Shown here in pieces: positions 51,833-61,088 of a DNA stretch of 64,000 nt. Both the position numbers and the translations under genes were made by a program. The notes beneath the pieces were generated by a model, which had not been told where the DNA came from, did no database searches, and saw only the letters and a program-made list of their open reading frames with translations. This DNA is from JBGRQA01 sp041725895. GTDB lineage: Bacteria > Bacteroidota > Bacteroidia > Bacteroidales > Marinifilaceae. Location of the stretch: assembly GCA_041725895.1 (NCBI GenBank), contig JBGRQA010000026.1:25034-89033 (forward strand), in the 5' to 3' direction. Position 1 is the first letter of the stretch, and the number at the start of each line of letters is the position of its first letter.

Positions 51833-52348
51833 CTAGAATTTTTCCCAATGGACAATTTCGTTAAGGGACTTTCTTTTTTTCTCCGGAATTGAATCGGTTG
51901 CTGGATATCCCAGAGAGAGAATGGCAATGGGTTCAATATGATCCGGCAGTTTTAAATATTCTCGGCACAAATTGGGATCGAAATTGCAAATCCAACAGGT
52001 GCCGAGTCCTAATTCTGTTGCCTGAAGGGTCATATGATCCACTGCGATGGAAATGTCAACGTCACAATGGTCCTTGTTATCGGCTTTTCGGTGCCAGGCT
52101 TTCTCATGATCACCGCAAATTACCATATACACGGGGGCTTCCCGGAACCACTCGCGGTGGTAAATAGAAGCAAAATTTTCACGGTTCTCTTTTTGGCGAA
52201 TTACAACGAAATGCCAGGGTTGGTTATTAACGGCTGATGGAGCTAAACGACCTGCTTCAAGTACTTGGATTAATTTTTCCTCCTCCACCTCTTTATTTGA
52301 ATAGGATCTTACCGAATACCGTTTTTGGATGAGTTCATTAAATTTCAT
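51833..52348 (-). CDS. Nitroreductase-family FMN oxidoreductase
   Basis: 171 residues, one domain: the N-terminal LIQKRYSVRSYSNKEV and APSAVNNQPWHFVVI are FMN contacts, and GLGTCWICNFDP and LSLGYPATDSIPEKKRKSLNEIV are typical ends of the small nitroreductase group. It reduces quinones, flavins or nitro compounds with NAD(P)H in known relatives. It lies just upstream of the CobW gene on the same strand (57 bases), so the two may be cotranscribed. Exact substrate unknown. Confidence 0.9.
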   Translation of the reverse strand: MKFNELIQKRYSVRSYSNKEVEEEKLIQVLEAGRLAPSAVNNQPWHFVVIRQKENRENFASIYHREWFREAPVYMVICGDHEKAWHRKADNKDHCDVDISIAVDHMTLQATELGLGTCWICNFDPNLCREYLKLPDHIEPIAILSLGYPATDSIPEKKRKSLNEIVHWEKF

Positions 52349-52465
52349 AGCCTGTATTTTTACATGGATAATTCAAGGCTAAAAATACACAGATTTTTCC
52401 GAAAAAAGAGATCCTCTATTTTGGGATATCTGGTAGATAGATCAATGCATTTGAAGCTAAGGTTC

Positions 52466-53215
52466 TTAGCTAAGTACCAAAAATTTGTTTGCAATATTCT
52501 TTCTGTAAATACGACTAATCGGAAGCACCCTGTCTCCTACGCATACCGTATTGTTGGATAGATCTACTTCAATTATTTCATTTATATTCACCAGAAAGTT
52601 TCGGTGAATTCGTAGAAAATCTTTGGAGGGGAGTAGTTCCATTAGTTCTTTTAGGGAGATACGCAGAATAAATTTCCCTTTTTTGGAAAATAGGGTGCAA
52701 TATTTAGATTCTACCTCCACCACTAAAATGTTTTGAGTGGGGACCTTGATGATTTTTTTATCCTTTTTTACAAAGAGATGTTCCGGGTTGTTGTTCAAAG
52801 AATTGCAAATTCCTGAAGAGGGGCTTGAGATTTCCGTTGCAAAGCGGTGAAGGGCCAGTTCAATCGAATGTTGGAGAGAGAGTTGATCGAAAGGTTTTAG
52901 CAGATAGGCCGAAGGACAAACATGTTTTACTTTCTCGAATAATTCTCTGTCTTTTTGAGAGGTGAGGAATATTATGGGTTTAGCCGATCGGTGATCACCA
53001 GATATGTGTTCAGCGATCCGAATGCCATTTTGAATCCGTTCTTTACTGATATCCAAAAGAACCAGATCCGGATCCGCAGCATAATAGATCCGTACAGCTT
53101 CTCTATAATCATTTACCGATTTTATAACGGAATATCCTAACTTTTCAAGGGAGGATTCCAGGAGAGAGGGGCTTGTTAACAGATCAGAAAAGATCAAAAT
53201 CTTTATTTTTCCCAT
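52466..53215 (-). CDS. LytTR-type response regulator
   Basis: 249 residues. The receiver domain (1-120) has Asp10, the phosphoacceptor Asp55 in LVLLDIS, Thr85 and Lys107 in LLKPF. A LytTR DNA-binding domain (about 150-249) has LVVEVESKYCTLFSKKGKFILRIS and FLRIHRNFLVNINEI. No histidine kinase gene is next to it, so its partner is elsewhere. Genes of this type often control surface and metabolic functions in Bacteroidota. Target unknown. Confidence 0.92.
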   Translation of the reverse strand: MGKIKILIFSDLLTSPSLLESSLEKLGYSVIKSVNDYREAVRIYYAADPDLVLLDISKERIQNGIRIAEHISGDHRSAKPIIFLTSQKDRELFEKVKHVCPSAYLLKPFDQLSLQHSIELALHRFATEISSPSSGICNSLNNNPEHLFVKKDKKIIKVPTQNILVVEVESKYCTLFSKKGKFILRISLKELMELLPSKDFLRIHRNFLVNINEIIEVDLSNNTVCVGDRVLPISRIYRKNIANKFLVLS

Positions 53216-53517
53216 GACTTCATTTTGCTAAACTTGAAACATCCATCTCTATTTGATTGGTAATGTTGGAAAATTATATGTTTATGAGTGATGTGTTGGA
53301 TGGTGGTTTTCATTCAAAGAATAAGTGTGATGATTCCCATGCAACTCTATATACAATTTATTGATAATTTTTAATACACGCAAAAATTAAAATTGATTGT
53401 GAGGGATTGAATAGGAAGTAATCGCAAAGCCAGAAGATAGTATTCTCATAAAATATGCTTGTATTTTTTTAACTTTGCCCACCATTTAATGCTATTTGAA
53501 TTCTAAATCAATAAATT
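53216..53517. other. Divergent intergenic region before the MFS gene
   Basis: A/T-rich, about 300 bases. A TAACTTTG at 53470-53477 fits the -7 element but has no TTG at the right distance. Nothing else is recognisable. Confidence 0.35.
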
Positions 53518-54663
53518 TTGAAAAATATTTCAAGTAATCCGATGTACCGTTACCTGATGCTGTTGGTAATTGCTGCCACAGCAGGTCACCAGGGATGGAG
53601 AACGCTTTTTAACAATCTTGCCGTAGATGTTGTTGGTATCAACGGATTCCAGGTTGGTGTTATCCAGTCGATACGTGAAATACCAGGATTTCTTGCTCTC
53701 CTGGTAATCTATGTATTGTTGATTATTCGGGAGCATCGCCTGTCTGCCATGGCGGTTTTGCTGGTTGGCGTAGGGGTTGGATGTACCGGTTTTTTCCCTT
53801 CCTATGTGGGGTTGATTTTTACGACCTTCTTGATGTCATTGGGTTTTCACTACTTTGAAACCACGAATAAATCCTTAACACTACAGTATTTTTCGGTAGA
53901 GCAGGCTCCCTATGTGTTTGCAAAGCAGAAAAGCTGGAGTGCCGTGGCCAATATTAGTATGGGGGCGATTATTTGGGGTGTTTCCAATTTTATCTCTCTT
54001 GAATTGAGTTTTATCTTAATTGGTATTGTTGTGGCTTTGATGGCAATTTATGCTTTCTTTGCCGATCCGGTTGATCGAAATCTGATTTCTCAGAGAAAAG
54101 GCATGGTTCTTCGCAAGAAGTATTGGCTTTTCTACCTGCTTAATTTTTTGAGTGGAGCACGACGACAGATTTTTGTGGTGTTTGCCGTTTTTATGTTGGT
54201 GGAGAAGTACCATTACAGGGTGCAGGATATTGCGATTCTCTTCATAGCCAATAATGTGATAACTTGGTTTGTTTCACCATTAATTGCAAAAGGAATCAAT
54301 CGGTTTGGTGAACGCCGGATGCTTACCATGGAATATTTTAGCCTGATTTTTGTTTTTCTTGGATATGCCTACCTAGAGAATGCTTATGTTGTTGCAGTTC
54401 TGTACATCTTAGACCATATTTTCTTCAATTTTTCGATGGGAATCAATACTTATTTCCAGAAAATGGGAGATCCTCAGGATATTGCTCCTTCTATGGCAGT
54501 GGGATTTACAATTAATCATATTTCAGCAGTTGTAATTCCCGTATTCGGGGGAATCCTATGGATGATCGATTGGCAAATTCCCTTTATTGCAGGAGCGGTC
54601 TTAAGTCTATTTTCTCTCTTGATGGTACAAAAAATGCAGGCTAAAAAAACAGTCATGCAGTAA
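53518..54663 (+). CDS. Major facilitator superfamily transporter
   Basis: 381 residues with about 12 membrane helices. VGVIQSIREIPGFLALLVIY and the half-way repeat at NNVITWFVSPLIAKGINRFGERRML are MFS-like. Transported compound cannot be told. The start may be TTG at 53518 or the ATG at 53542 (MYRYLML); the upstream TTG adds eight polar residues. The next gene begins 46 bases later, so cotranscription is possible. Confidence 0.85.
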   Translation: MKNISSNPMYRYLMLLVIAATAGHQGWRTLFNNLAVDVVGINGFQVGVIQSIREIPGFLALLVIYVLLIIREHRLSAMAVLLVGVGVGCTGFFPSYVGLIFTTFLMSLGFHYFETTNKSLTLQYFSVEQAPYVFAKQKSWSAVANISMGAIIWGVSNFISLELSFILIGIVVALMAIYAFFADPVDRNLISQRKGMVLRKKYWLFYLLNFLSGARRQIFVVFAVFMLVEKYHYRVQDIAILFIANNVITWFVSPLIAKGINRFGERRMLTMEYFSLIFVFLGYAYLENAYVVAVLYILDHIFFNFSMGINTYFQKMGDPQDIAPSMAVGFTINHISAVVIPVFGGILWMIDWQIPFIAGAVLSLFSLLMVQKMQAKKTVMQ

Positions 54664-54708
54664 TTTCTTTTATTTTTGCGGCAGATAATAAAAAAGACAA
54701 GGATAGTA

Positions 54709-55551
54709 ATGCAAACAATATATTCTGAGCTTCTGGCAATCTACAACGATGGTATTTCTAAGCAGGATCCTGCTACAATTCGTAATTTTCTGAATGATCG
54801 AAAAGTAGATGAATTGAAATCTTCTCCTGATCATTATTTACATATTCTTCAGCTACGGGCGAGTGCCTTTACTCTTTTTGGTGAATTAGAGAATGCTGAC
54901 AGGGAGTATCTGGAGGGATCAGATTATTGTCCCGAAGTCTATAAGTGGGAATACATGCTGAAGTGGGCTCAGATGTATCTGGCTGAATTGTCTCTCAATC
55001 GTGAGGATCAGTTGCGTAAAAATTCCTTTTCGGTTGCTATTTCAATTCTGGATAAGGCACTGGATGTAATCCCTGAGAGCAAGGAAAAGAGATTTCATCA
55101 ATTAACATTATGGAATTTGAAGGCTTTCTTCCTGCTTTGCAATAATGAGAAAGAAGCCGCAAAAGCTTGCTATAAGGATTGCGCTTTCGAACCCGTTCCA
55201 ATTCCTGCCTACAATGATAAAAATGCTTTGGTTCATCTTTTTTCCAATTACTTTAAAGGATTAGCTGTAGCTATTGAGTTGAAGGATGTAAGACTTTTGA
55301 TGAATCTTTTGCGGGTAATATCCATTGACGATCGGATTTTAATGGAGGAGGAGAATCTGTTTAAGTTGTTCTACGACACCCTTTTGAATACTTTTGATTT
55401 GCGTTCTGAATTTAGTGCGGAATTTAATGCTCTTTACCGTCAGAAAGATAATTTTGGGAATATTTGTCCCGGCTTTGCACGGTTCATGGATTTAATCGGT
55501 GCACAAAAATTTGGAGAGCTTAATGTTTTCTTTGATCTTTTTTACCAGTAA
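54709..55551 (+). CDS. Helical repeat (TPR-like) protein, function unknown
   Basis: 280 residues from the ATG at 54709; a start at 54676 adds 11 basic residues and overlaps a likely -7 element (TATTTTTG, 54671-54678). All-helical with degenerate repeats in a TPR-like style (LQLRASAFTLFGELENADREYLEGSDYC, ILDKALDVIPESKEKRFHQL, LWNLKAFFLLCNNEKEAAKACY). No signal peptide or membrane segment. Probably a cytoplasmic scaffold or partner-binding protein. It precedes the SEC-C protein gene by 11 bases. Confidence 0.75.
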   Translation: MQTIYSELLAIYNDGISKQDPATIRNFLNDRKVDELKSSPDHYLHILQLRASAFTLFGELENADREYLEGSDYCPEVYKWEYMLKWAQMYLAELSLNREDQLRKNSFSVAISILDKALDVIPESKEKRFHQLTLWNLKAFFLLCNNEKEAAKACYKDCAFEPVPIPAYNDKNALVHLFSNYFKGLAVAIELKDVRLLMNLLRVISIDDRILMEEENLFKLFYDTLLNTFDLRSEFSAEFNALYRQKDNFGNICPGFARFMDLIGAQKFGELNVFFDLFYQ

Positions 55552-55562
55552 AATAAAGTCGT

Positions 55563-56042
55563 ATGGAGAATTGTCCTTGTGGATTAAAGAAAAGTTATCA
55601 GGATTGTTGCGGATCCATTATTGAAGGACGTCGCATTGCCGGTTCACCGGAAGAGTTGATGCGGTCCAGGTATTCAGCTTTTGTGAAACAGGAAACGGAT
55701 TACCTGATGAGAACTCATGTGGCTGAATACCGCCCTGTAAATTCATTGGAAATTTCTGAATGGAATGCTACTGTTGAATGGCTTGGCTTGGAAGTGCTAC
55801 ATACCAGTTGCAACGATGAGGTCTCTGGTTGGGTGGAATTTAAGGCTCATTTTCGTGAGAATGGAAAGAGATCTGTGATACACGAAAACTCTTTTTTCCG
55901 GAAGGAAGAGGAGCATTGGCTGTATGTAAATGGTGAAACACCCCTTGTGCGACCAGCTGTTAAGAATGATAAGGTAGAGAGGAATGCACCCTGCCCTTGC
56001 GGAAGTGGTAAAAAGTATAAGAAATGTTGTATGAAGGGATAG
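55563..56042 (+). CDS. YchJ-type protein with SEC-C motifs at both ends
   Basis: 159 residues. An N-terminal zinc motif CPCGLKKSYQDCC and a C-terminal SEC-C motif APCPCGSGKKYKKCC flank an NTF2-like YchJ core (PEELMRSRYSAFVKQETDYLMRTH, FKAHFRENGKRSVIHENSFF). SEC-C motifs bind zinc and often contact SecB or nucleic acid partners. Small cytoplasmic protein of uncertain role. Cotranscribed with the gene upstream (11 bases). Confidence 0.92.
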   Translation: MENCPCGLKKSYQDCCGSIIEGRRIAGSPEELMRSRYSAFVKQETDYLMRTHVAEYRPVNSLEISEWNATVEWLGLEVLHTSCNDEVSGWVEFKAHFRENGKRSVIHENSFFRKEEEHWLYVNGETPLVRPAVKNDKVERNAPCPCGSGKKYKKCCMKG

Positions 56043-56262
56043 AAATATCCCTTTTTTACCCTGTAATATTCTTTTTGCAAAAGATTTAGTTTTTCCCCTT
56101 TATTCCTAAAAAATTACCTTCTGTTCCCCATAATTCCTTCTTAAGGACAATCTGTCGAAATCTTCACAAAAGTTTCGTAATTTCTAACTGAAGCTTTGGA
56201 CCTGTGTAATCGGTATCCAAAGAAGAGTCACTTGGAAAAATTATACCAAACAGTGTGAAGAT

Positions 56263-56955
56263 ATGGGCATTCCCGCATTGGAAAAAATCAAATTATTGGA
56301 TCTGCTTATCTTTTCAGAAAGAATTGTATCGAAGCTGGAAAAGAAACAGGATGATTTTTCTGCTTTTTTTCCATCCTTCAACGAGAAGTTTTTCCAGAAA
56401 TTGAAGGAGTTGTTGGAACGGATTCAACAATTGCCTTCCAATGAACGACTCGCAGAACAGTATCATCAATTTTCAAAGCAGAGAGAGGTTCTGTTAGAAC
56501 GTGGCAGAATGGTTATTCGTACGATACAGGATACTTTGCCATTGGCTTTTAAAACCTCCTCCAGCCAAATTGAATATCTTAAAGAGTTGTTTAAGGAAGA
56601 GCAGCAAAGTGAACAATTTCTTAAGTTATTAAGTTTGATAATTGTCAGATACAGGGAATATCAGGTAGAGTTGTCTGGAAATTTATTGAAAGACTCCTGG
56701 TTGTTGGAATTGCAGAAAGTTCAAAATGGTTTGAATCGATTGAATCAGGAATATAGGAATTTCTTAAAGTACCGGGCAATAAAATTTCAAGAGCGAAAGC
56801 TAATGACGAAATCTTTATACAGACGAGTCGTCGAAATTAGTCAGATGTCGAGGGTTATATACTCGCAGAGTTCACAGGAATACTCATGGTTTCAATGGGG
56901 TGAAACCGGTGAACTTCAAAATACAACGTGTAAAATTGAGGAGGCTGCTTGGTAG
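56263..56955 (+). CDS. Coiled-coil protein, function unknown
   Basis: 230 residues, nearly all helical and rich in Gln, Glu, Lys and Leu, without signal peptide. Long heptad-like stretches (FFQKLKELLERIQQL, LNRLNQEYRNFLKYRA) suggest a rod-like or bundled protein. I do not recognise the family. The C-terminal ~30 residues are more polar (SSQEYSWFQWGETGELQ). It ends just before a hairpin shared with the convergent ACT-domain gene. Confidence 0.65.
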   Translation: MGIPALEKIKLLDLLIFSERIVSKLEKKQDDFSAFFPSFNEKFFQKLKELLERIQQLPSNERLAEQYHQFSKQREVLLERGRMVIRTIQDTLPLAFKTSSSQIEYLKELFKEEQQSEQFLKLLSLIIVRYREYQVELSGNLLKDSWLLELQKVQNGLNRLNQEYRNFLKYRAIKFQERKLMTKSLYRRVVEISQMSRVIYSQSSQEYSWFQWGETGELQNTTCKIEEAAW

Positions 56956-56979
56956 TCGGTGTAGTGTGAGTGGGGTAGA

Positions 56980-57023
56980 AAAGGGACTGTTAGTTTTCCG
57001 GCGGGTTCGCTTTCAGTCCCTTT
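56980..57023. terminator. Hairpin between convergent genes
   Basis: AAAGGGACTG (56980-56989) pairs perfectly with CAGTCCCTTT (57014-57023) with a 24-base loop. Short T/A ends only, so a moderate terminator for either or both of the genes at 56955 (plus) and 57030 (minus). Confidence 0.65.
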
Positions 57024-57029
57024 GTTTAT

Positions 57030-57692
57030 TTAAAATTGTGCATCCAGGTTTTTAAGTACAGAGAAAGTTTTGTCGATATCTTCATCTTTTACCACTAACG
57101 TAAACTCATTGGTGGTGGAGATTACTTCACTGATATTGATTCCTGCCCAGGCAATTTTCTTCAAGATAAAATAGTAGAAACCCGGTTGTTGACTGTTATC
57201 GATTGGCAGTTTAAGAGTAACAGCTGAAAGGTTTGACGTTTTGGTGATCAATTGTTCTTCGTTGAAGAATTGATTTACCGATTCAACAAGTGAATTACTT
57301 ACGACAAGGTTGGATTCAAAAACACCTTGAACCATGGTGTAGAAAAACTCCTGATTTCGCCCAATGGTTTCCAGAAGTTGAGTGTGTTTTTCGATGAGTG
57401 TTTTTGAGTTTTTAAAGGTGTAATCCGAAAGGTGTGAGCGTACAATGATGTCGCCCAGATTCTGGATCAGTTGAGTGATACCAGTTTGCATTTTCACTTC
57501 CAGATTGGGAATTAATCGGTTTAAAGCCATTACTATAGCTCCGGCTTTGATAGGTTTTCTGAGGGCTTCTTCTACTTGAGGTTGAATTTTTCGGGCAAGA
57601 GATGAGACATTTACGATACCTTCTACCAATGCTTCAGCCAGGAAGGGTCTACTATTTACGATGTTTTCAACGGTTTGGGATACAGTAATCAT
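57030..57692 (-). CDS. ACT-domain protein related to aspartokinase regulatory domains
   Basis: 220 residues from the ATG at 57692, just downstream of a strong promoter (an in-frame start at 57764 would place the promoter inside the gene). The C-terminal ~80 residues form an aspartokinase-type ACT domain (SNLSAVTLKLP, FYYFILKKIAWAGINISEVISTTNEFTLVVKDEDIDKTFSVLKNL), which binds amino acids. The N-terminal part is helical (TVENIVNSRPFLAEALVEGIVNVSSLARKI) and may be a winged-helix-like DNA-binding unit. No kinase domain is present. It could be an amino-acid-sensing regulator; dapA lies divergently 377 bases away, which would fit lysine or aspartate-family control. Confidence 0.78.
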   Translation of the reverse strand: MITVSQTVENIVNSRPFLAEALVEGIVNVSSLARKIQPQVEEALRKPIKAGAIVMALNRLIPNLEVKMQTGITQLIQNLGDIIVRSHLSDYTFKNSKTLIEKHTQLLETIGRNQEFFYTMVQGVFESNLVVSNSLVESVNQFFNEEQLITKTSNLSAVTLKLPIDNSQQPGFYYFILKKIAWAGINISEVISTTNEFTLVVKDEDIDKTFSVLKNLDAQF

Positions 57693-57720
57693 TCGTTTTC
57701 TAAATTTTGTACTTGCATTG

Positions 57721-57751
57721 CAAAAATAACAAAAAGTTAAAAGTCTAACAA
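57721..57751 (-). promoter_or_regulatory. Promoter of the ACT-domain gene
   Basis: On the minus strand a TTG (57749-57751) and TATTTTTG (57721-57728) are separated by 20 bases, a near-ideal Bacteroidota promoter about 30 bases from the start codon. The rest of the divergent region up to dapA shows no other named feature. Confidence 0.7.
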
Positions 57752-58069
57752 TTTGTGAGAACATAGATTAATTAATCTAAAAATTTTTATAGCTTATTCT
57801 AACCATCTACTTTTGTATCCGAAAGGGGACAATATCATTTCTAGTTTGAAAAAAAAATAGGTTTTGATAGATTGTTTTAACTTTTTGAGAGTCTTATTCA
57901 ATAAGCATGCTAAAATGAGGATTTTTTTTGAATTTCACAGAAAGTTTGACATAAATTCCTCGAATGAGCCTTGAATTTTAATTCATTTGAGAAACGCCCG
58001 AATGAGAATGAATATTGTCCGAGTGGTTGAGAGGCCACATATAAATTAATGAGAAAAGTAGTAAATCGA

Positions 58070-58957
58070 ATGAATAAAGCTTGGAGAGGATCAATAGTTG
58101 CTGTGGTAACACCTTTTTCATCAGATGGGGAAATTGATTTCGTTGCCTTTGGTAAACTTCTGCAATTTCATCTTGAAAACCAAACCGATGGGATTGTGGT
58201 ATGTGGTACCACAGGTGAAGCGGCAACGCTTACCAAAAAAGAATATACGAAGTTGATAAAATTTGCAGTTGAAAAGGTGGACAAGCGTATTCCGGTAATT
58301 GCAGGCACCGGTTGTAATTCTACATTAGCAACTATTGAAAACTCCTGCCTGGCGCAATCTCTTGGTGTTGACGGAGTGCTAGTGGTTACTCCCTACTATA
58401 ATAAACCAACCGGCAAGGGATTGTATGAGCATTTTGCCCGTGTTGCCGAAGCAGTTACCATTCCGGTGATTTTATACAATGTTCCCGGAAGAACAGGAGT
58501 GAATTTACCACCTGAGGTGACCATTCGATTGGGAATGGATTTTGATAACATTGTAGGTGTGAAGGAAGCTTCCGGTGATTTGCTTCAAATGGCGGAGATA
58601 TTGGCTGATCGCCCCGAGGGATTTTTGGTTTTTTCAGGCGACGACGGATTGGCTTTTCAAGCCGTATGTCAGGGGGCTGATGGAGTTATTTCTGTTGTGG
58701 CAAATTTGATTCCGAAGGAGTTCCACCGCTTAATGGAGCAAGCTCATGGTGGTGAGTTGGAATCTGCCAGAGCGATTTATTATCGTTATTTGAACTTGAT
58801 GAATCTTTGCTTTGTGGAATCCAATCCCATTCCTGTAAAAACAGCCCTGAGCCTGATGGGTAGAATCGAGGAAAACTTTAGAGCTCCGCTGTGCCGAATG
58901 GAGGAGCAGAACAGAAAGTTGTTGAGGCAGGGGTTGCTTGATCTTGAACTTTTGTAA
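58070..58957 (+). CDS. dapA: 4-hydroxy-tetrahydrodipicolinate synthase (DapA)
   Basis: 295 residues from the ATG at 58070 (MNKAWRGSIVAVVTPF), the usual DapA start; an in-frame ATG at 58049 adds seven residues. It condenses pyruvate with aspartate semialdehyde in lysine and meso-diaminopimelate synthesis. The TIM-barrel shows GTTGEAATLTKKEY, VIAGTGCNSTLATIE, VVTPYYNKPTGKGLYEHF, LYNVPGRTGVNLPPE and GVKEASGDL (Schiff-base Lys), plus SGDDGLAFQAVCQGADGVISV. Complete. Followed by a terminator. Confidence 0.96.
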   Translation: MNKAWRGSIVAVVTPFSSDGEIDFVAFGKLLQFHLENQTDGIVVCGTTGEAATLTKKEYTKLIKFAVEKVDKRIPVIAGTGCNSTLATIENSCLAQSLGVDGVLVVTPYYNKPTGKGLYEHFARVAEAVTIPVILYNVPGRTGVNLPPEVTIRLGMDFDNIVGVKEASGDLLQMAEILADRPEGFLVFSGDDGLAFQAVCQGADGVISVVANLIPKEFHRLMEQAHGGELESARAIYYRYLNLMNLCFVESNPIPVKTALSLMGRIEENFRAPLCRMEEQNRKLLRQGLLDLELL

Positions 58958-59061
58958 TATGCTTTGCAGACGGAAGAAAATCTGAATTCTGTGAAGCGCA
59001 TCCTGAGGTGAATTCCAATGGATGAAATATCATAATAAAAGTTAGTTGTGTGTATTAAAGG

Positions 59062-59089
59062 AAGCCGCTCTTTTAGGAGTGGCTTTTTT
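59062..59089 (+). terminator. Terminator downstream of dapA
   Basis: AAGCCGCTC (59062-59070) pairs with GAGTGGCTT (59077-59085), including one G-T pair, and runs into T's. It lies between dapA and the convergent symporter gene. Confidence 0.78.
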
Positions 59090-60719
59090 CGTGAATCTCA
59101 TGGTTTTCCAATCGGTCGATAATTGCAGCCCCAACACTATCTCCCCAAACATTAATGGTGGTACGGAAACGATCCAGCAACCAGTCGATGGTGAGTAGAA
59201 GACCAATTCCCTCAAGGGGGAGATTTACGGCTTTTAATACGATTACCATTGTGACCAATCCGGCTTCGGGGATTCCTGCAGCGCCGATAGCAGCAAGTGT
59301 TGCGGTGAGAAATATGATTATCATATGTACTGTTGACAACTCAATTCCATAGACCTGTGCAATGAAAATGGCGGCTACCGCTTCGTAGAGTGCTGTCCCG
59401 TCCATGTTGATGGTGGCGCCTAAAGGTAGTACGAAACTTGCAGTGCGATTGGATACTCCATTCTCTTCCTCCACACCCTGTATGGTGAGAGGAAGGGTAG
59501 CGGTGCTGGATGCGGTGGAGAAAGCATTTAGTAATGCCGTGGCAACACCTTTCAGATAGGATAAAGGTTTTTGTCTGCCCCAAATGCGGAGCAAAAGGCT
59601 TAGTACGATTAGGCCGTGAATGAGGAGACCAAGGAGGACTGTAAAACTATATTTGCCCAGGGAGAGCAATTCCGGTAAAAACTCCTGGAAGCCTCCGGCA
59701 TTGCCAATTCGGGCAGCTACCAAACCAAAAATTCCAATGGGGGAGACATACATTACCCAATGTACCAATTGCATGACCGCATCGTTGAGAGTACCAATCA
59801 GTCGAATGGTAGGTGCTGCGCTGCTTCCTAATACCGATAGAGCTGCTCCTAATAGAAGTGAGAATATGATGAGGGGAAGAACATCCATTTTGACCATCGC
59901 CATGAATATGTTTCGTGGAATTAATCCTTGCTGATTTTTCTCCGGATTCCCCACCAATAGTTGGCGGAATGTTTCTGATAATGGCATCTGTTTTTCAGCG
60001 GCTATTTGTCCCAATGTTGATAGCTGGATGGCCACTCCTGTGCCCTGGACTTTTATTTGAGGTTCTGCTGAAATTAATTGGTTGCCTGTTCTTTCGAACG
60101 GAATCCGGCGACCATCCTCCGAATGGATATAGATTTTATTTTTACCGTTGAGCTCTTCCCAAAAGTTAATCCTTATTGTGCTATCAGTGATCGAATGGAT
60201 ACTTCCCCGGACCTTTTGGTCCAACAGAACCAATTGGAAACGATTGGAGTAGGATTTGCGCATCCAGGTTGTATCTTTTATTCGTATGGTTCGAAGGTTG
60301 GGCCCGCTTACTTCATAGCTGACTTCGGGATGATTCTCTCCCGGGGATATTCCTTTTCCGGGTTGTACCAGGTTGACCAGGAGAATACCAATGATTACCG
60401 ATACACTTGTGGTTGTGAGATAGTAAACCATGGTTTTGCCGCCTAGGCTTCCCAGGTTTCGAATGTTTTCCAAACGGGTAATTCCCACAATCATGGAAAG
60501 CATTACAAGAGGAACCACAAGCATCATTAAAGAATTCAAAAATATTTCGCCCAGCAAAGAGGTGCGAACAGCAAGTTCAGGAAACCATCCCCCCAGAATT
60601 ACTCCTGTGAAAATTGCGAGTAGAATGGCAGGAAGCAACCATTTGATCCGGTGTGGGGAAGAAGCCTCTGCTTTTGGGGCTGTGTCGGATGAAGAATAAT
60701 TTTCGGTTTCATTGATCAT
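59073..60719 (-). CDS. Dicarboxylate/amino-acid:cation symporter with a periplasmic-type insertion
   Basis: 548 residues, about 120 longer than typical DAACS (GltP/DctA) transporters. The N-terminal helices (IKWLLPAILLAIFTGVILGGWF, LLGEIFLNSLMMLVVPLVMLSMIVGI) and the C-terminal transport core (FSTASSTATLPLTIQGVEEENGVS, VLPLGATINMDGTALYEAVAAIFIAQ, AIGAAGIPEAGLVTMVIVLKAVNLP) are well conserved, so transport is likely. Between about residues 120 and 250 lies an extra beta-rich, charged segment (SGPNLRTIRIKDTTWMRKSYSNRF..., INFWEELNGKNKIYIHSEDGRRIPF) inserted in an outside loop. Substrates are probably glutamate, aspartate or C4-dicarboxylates with Na or H. Convergent with dapA. Confidence 0.9.
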   Translation of the reverse strand: MINETENYSSSDTAPKAEASSPHRIKWLLPAILLAIFTGVILGGWFPELAVRTSLLGEIFLNSLMMLVVPLVMLSMIVGITRLENIRNLGSLGGKTMVYYLTTTSVSVIIGILLVNLVQPGKGISPGENHPEVSYEVSGPNLRTIRIKDTTWMRKSYSNRFQLVLLDQKVRGSIHSITDSTIRINFWEELNGKNKIYIHSEDGRRIPFERTGNQLISAEPQIKVQGTGVAIQLSTLGQIAAEKQMPLSETFRQLLVGNPEKNQQGLIPRNIFMAMVKMDVLPLIIFSLLLGAALSVLGSSAAPTIRLIGTLNDAVMQLVHWVMYVSPIGIFGLVAARIGNAGGFQEFLPELLSLGKYSFTVLLGLLIHGLIVLSLLLRIWGRQKPLSYLKGVATALLNAFSTASSTATLPLTIQGVEEENGVSNRTASFVLPLGATINMDGTALYEAVAAIFIAQVYGIELSTVHMIIIFLTATLAAIGAAGIPEAGLVTMVIVLKAVNLPLEGIGLLLTIDWLLDRFRTTINVWGDSVGAAIIDRLENHEIHEKSHS

Positions 60720-61088
60720 ATTGATAATTACGAGTGCAGTATCAGTATGTTACATTTTGGTCAGGGATAAAGCTTTCTCTTTTTTACCAGGTATGAAATA
60801 AATTGAAGCCCCAATGTTGTATTGTTGCAAAATTTTTCTGATCAATTCTTAATTGTTCTGTAAATTTGGTTGTAATGGATGATGCATCTGTAATGCTTAT
60901 CATGTTAATGAAGGCATCGTAGCTATCAGTTACCTTTCGGAAAGCATGCTGTAACTTCCAGATTTGAAAGGGGAAGCAGAAAAGTTTGATTTGTTGTTAA
61001 CTTTATTTTATCCGACTTGAAAATAATTGGAAAAAAAACAATTTATTTGCAAAACAGATAGTAATTATAAAATAGTATTATGAATTAA
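60720..61088. other. Intergenic region before the polyamine operon
   Basis: A/T-rich divergent region. A TAAATTTG at 60861-60868 fits the -7 element without a properly spaced -33 TTG. No RNA gene or repeat seen. Confidence 0.35.

Noticed and set aside
58014..58036. tRNA-like stretch (TCCGAGTGGTTGAGAGGCC) reminiscent of a Ser/Leu tRNA D-arm
   Set aside because: No acceptor stem, anticodon arm or T-arm can be built around it, and the dapA reading frame begins right after.
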